From JADFNO01 sp965369945 (GTDB lineage Bacteria; Planctomycetota; Phycisphaerae; Phycisphaerales; SM1A02), in the NCBI GenBank assembly GCA_965369945.1, contig CBDUST010000041.1, positions 1-22,419 on the forward strand: DNA of 22,419 nucleotides, written 5' to 3'. A model generated the notes under the pieces. The model saw only the letters and a program-made list of their open reading frames with translations. It did no database searches and was not told the origin of the DNA. The translations under genes and the position numbers were made by a program. The first letter of the stretch is position 1. Each line of letters opens with the position of its first letter. Shown here piece after piece: positions 20,791-22,419 of this stretch.

Positions 20791-22419
20791 CTACAGCGGC
20801 AGCGTTTCCAACTCCGTCTGCACTTCGTCCATAAGCCGTTTCATCGTCTCGGGACCGAAGTCGAAGGTGAGCTGGGCCGCGGCGAACAGCTCCGGCAATG
20901 GATGCGAACCGCCCAATGACATGGCGCGAGTGTAGTTGGCAATCGCTTTGGCGGGATCATGTTTGTACTGCAACCAAAGTTGCAATGCACCAAGTTGCGC
21001 GATTCCGTACTCGATGTAATAGAACGGAACCTCAAACAGGTGAAGCTGCCGCTGCCAACTTACCGCGAGGAACTGCTCGAGTCCGTCCCAACTCACCGCC
21101 GCTCCAAAACGATCGTTCAGGTGAAGCCAGTACGCGGTGCGATCATCATGGTTATGCGTCGGATTGGTGTAGATCCAATGTTGGAAGGCGTCGATGGTGG
21201 CGATCCACGGAAGCAACCGAGCGATGTCCTCCAGGTGCGATCGCTTGGCCCGCGCAGCCTGCGCCTCATCGTAGAACTCATCAAGAAACGGATACGCCAT
21301 CAACTCCATGCTCATCGACGCGACTTCGGCAAACTCGAGCGGGGCGTGACGATAATGAAGCAACGGCTCGGGCTTGCAAAGGATCGAGTGGAACGCGTGC
21401 CCGGCCTCGTGGATCATCGTCTCCAAATCACCCTGCATGCCCGCTGCATTCATAAAAATGAACGGCTTACGGCTACGATCGCGCATCTCCTGGTATCCAC
21501 CCGGCGCTTTGCCCTTGCGTGAATCAAGGTCCAGACAATCGCCGCCGCGCAATGTGTCGAACATGTCGCCAAGCGCTGAACCCATACGATGAAACAGCCG
21601 CGACGATCCCTCGACCATTTGATCTGCCTCGTCGAAGGGTCGCAACGGTTCACGCCCCTTGGTATCCACAGCTAAATCCCAGGGCCGAAGCGGGTCAACG
21701 CCAAGCGCCTCGGCCCGTTGCTTGTTCAGTTGGCGAAGCACCGGAACGCAGACTTCAGCTGCGCCTTGATGAAAAGCCTCACAATCGGCGGGTGTGTAAT
21801 CAAACCGGTGTTTGGCCTTGAAGATGTAATCTCTGAAGTTGTCAAAGCCGGCGTTGCGGGCGATGTTGTGGCGCAGCTCGATCATCTGATTGAAGACGTG
21901 ACTGAGGCGTTGGTGATCTTGGAACCTTCGTTCGGTCACGAGACGCCATGCCTCGGCCCGTGTTTGGCGATCGGTTTCCTCCAAATGTTTGGCCATCTGC
22001 GGCAGCGTCTTTTCCTCGTCACGAAACCTCACCATCATCGCGCCGCAAATTTCGCTGTACTGTTGGCCGAGCTTCGTATCCTCGGTTTGCAACGGCACAT
22101 TCTCATCACGGAAAAGCTCAACATCCGCAGTTAGGTCGCGCAGCATGACCTCGTAGCGCTTCTGATCGAGATCGCTGACATGTGGGGTGGAGACGATTTT
22201 CTTGTCCAGCTCGAACCCGACCTTCTTGAGTTGCGGCTGGACGTTCTCGACAAAATCGAGATACGCCTTCTTGGCCTGCTCATCGAGAGTGTGGCAGGTC
22301 ATGTTGATGTACAGTGTCGCGTACGCTTCACTCGCCGCAGCGTCCAATTCGCTACGATCGAGAATGAGCGTCTCCAGACATCCGCTGCATTTCAGTTCAC
22401 GCTCGACCAGCGCCTCATA
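20791..22419 (-). CDS. M3-family oligoendopeptidase (5' end outside window)
   Basis: A zinc metallopeptidase that cleaves short peptides in the cytoplasm, of the oligoendopeptidase F / M3B type. The frame is open from the stop at 20791 to the window edge, so at least 542 residues are present and the N-terminus lies beyond 22419. A TTG at 22347 is not a convincing start, because the 24 upstream in-frame codons (YEALVERELKC...) continue family-like sequence. The catalytic HEAGH is at 21397-21411 (MIHEAGHAFHSIL), and the third zinc ligand Glu lies 24 residues after the last His in EFAEVASMSMELMAYP. The closing YYIEYGIAQLGALQLW block is characteristic of the family, with Tyr and His nearby for substrate binding. 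It is convergent with the epimerase-like gene, 4 bp apart. Confidence 0.93.
   Translation of the reverse strand, partial: YEALVERELKCSGCLETLILDRSELDAAASEAYATLYINMTCHTLDEQAKKAYLDFVENVQPQLKKVGFELDKKIVSTPHVSDLDQKRYEVMLRDLTADVELFRDENVPLQTEDTKLGQQYSEICGAMMVRFRDEEKTLPQMAKHLEETDRQTRAEAWRLVTERRFQDHQRLSHVFNQMIELRHNIARNAGFDNFRDYIFKAKHRFDYTPADCEAFHQGAAEVCVPVLRQLNKQRAEALGVDPLRPWDLAVDTKGREPLRPFDEADQMVEGSSRLFHRMGSALGDMFDTLRGGDCLDLDSRKGKAPGGYQEMRDRSRKPFIFMNAAGMQGDLETMIHEAGHAFHSILCKPEPLLHYRHAPLEFAEVASMSMELMAYPFLDEFYDEAQAARAKRSHLEDIARLLPWIATIDAFQHWIYTNPTHNHDDRTAYWLHLNDRFGAAVSWDGLEQFLAVSWQRQLHLFEVPFYYIEYGIAQLGALQLWLQYKHDPAKAIANYTRAMSLGGSHPLPELFAAAQLTFDFGPETMKRLMDEVQTELETLPL

Overview
The window looks like chromosomal DNA of a Planctomycetota member, possibly Phycisphaerae-like. 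It is moderately GC-rich. Pointers are an exosortase-linked exopolysaccharide locus with a stand-alone exosortase, a secretin-like exported protein with a glycine-rich linker of a type I associate with planctomycetes, and GC-rich dispersed palindromes between genes. The assignment rests on remembered family traits, not on a search.

Left part (1-9.7 kb, all minus strand): an envelope polysaccharide / protein-sorting block. In transcription order it holds an OPX-type outer-membrane export protein (9704-8202), an exosortase with Cys/Arg/His catalytic residues (7939-6938), an EpsI/DUF3485 partner overlapping it by 4 bp, a 1585-residue membrane-anchored TPR protein, and a Wzz/GumC-type chain-length protein. 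The last of these stops at an in-frame TAG at the very edge of the window. Together they suggest polymer assembly and export coupled to exosortase processing of surface proteins.

Middle (9.7-13.1 kb): a non-coding divergent spacer, lipoyl synthase (lipA, plus), then a scar region. The scar has small palindromes and direct repeats, the C-terminal half of an IS110-family transposase without its catalytic N-terminal domain, and an inverted-repeat element of the widespread type that yields spurious 'TQRHRGHRE' peptides. An atypical SDR (minus), whose Tyr and Lys catalytic positions are Ser and Arg, follows directly.

13.1-16.5 kb: a molybdenum-cofactor group. A MOSC-domain protein and MobA overlap in one short operon, convergent with an FdhF/YdeP-type molybdopterin oxidoreductase. 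MobA could supply the guanylated cofactor used by the oxidoreductase.

16.7-22.4 kb: the secretin-like exported protein (plus), a nested inverted-repeat element, an aromatic-L-amino-acid-decarboxylase-like PLP enzyme (minus), a divergent NAD-dependent epimerase/dehydratase-like protein (plus), and an M3-family oligoendopeptidase (minus) that runs off the right edge.

I see no CRISPR array, rRNA, tRNA or prophage. No clearly new defence-like system is visible. The most unusual elements are the exosortase/giant-TPR locus with its interrupted chain-length gene, the two intergenic palindromic elements, and the catalytic substitutions in the SDR.
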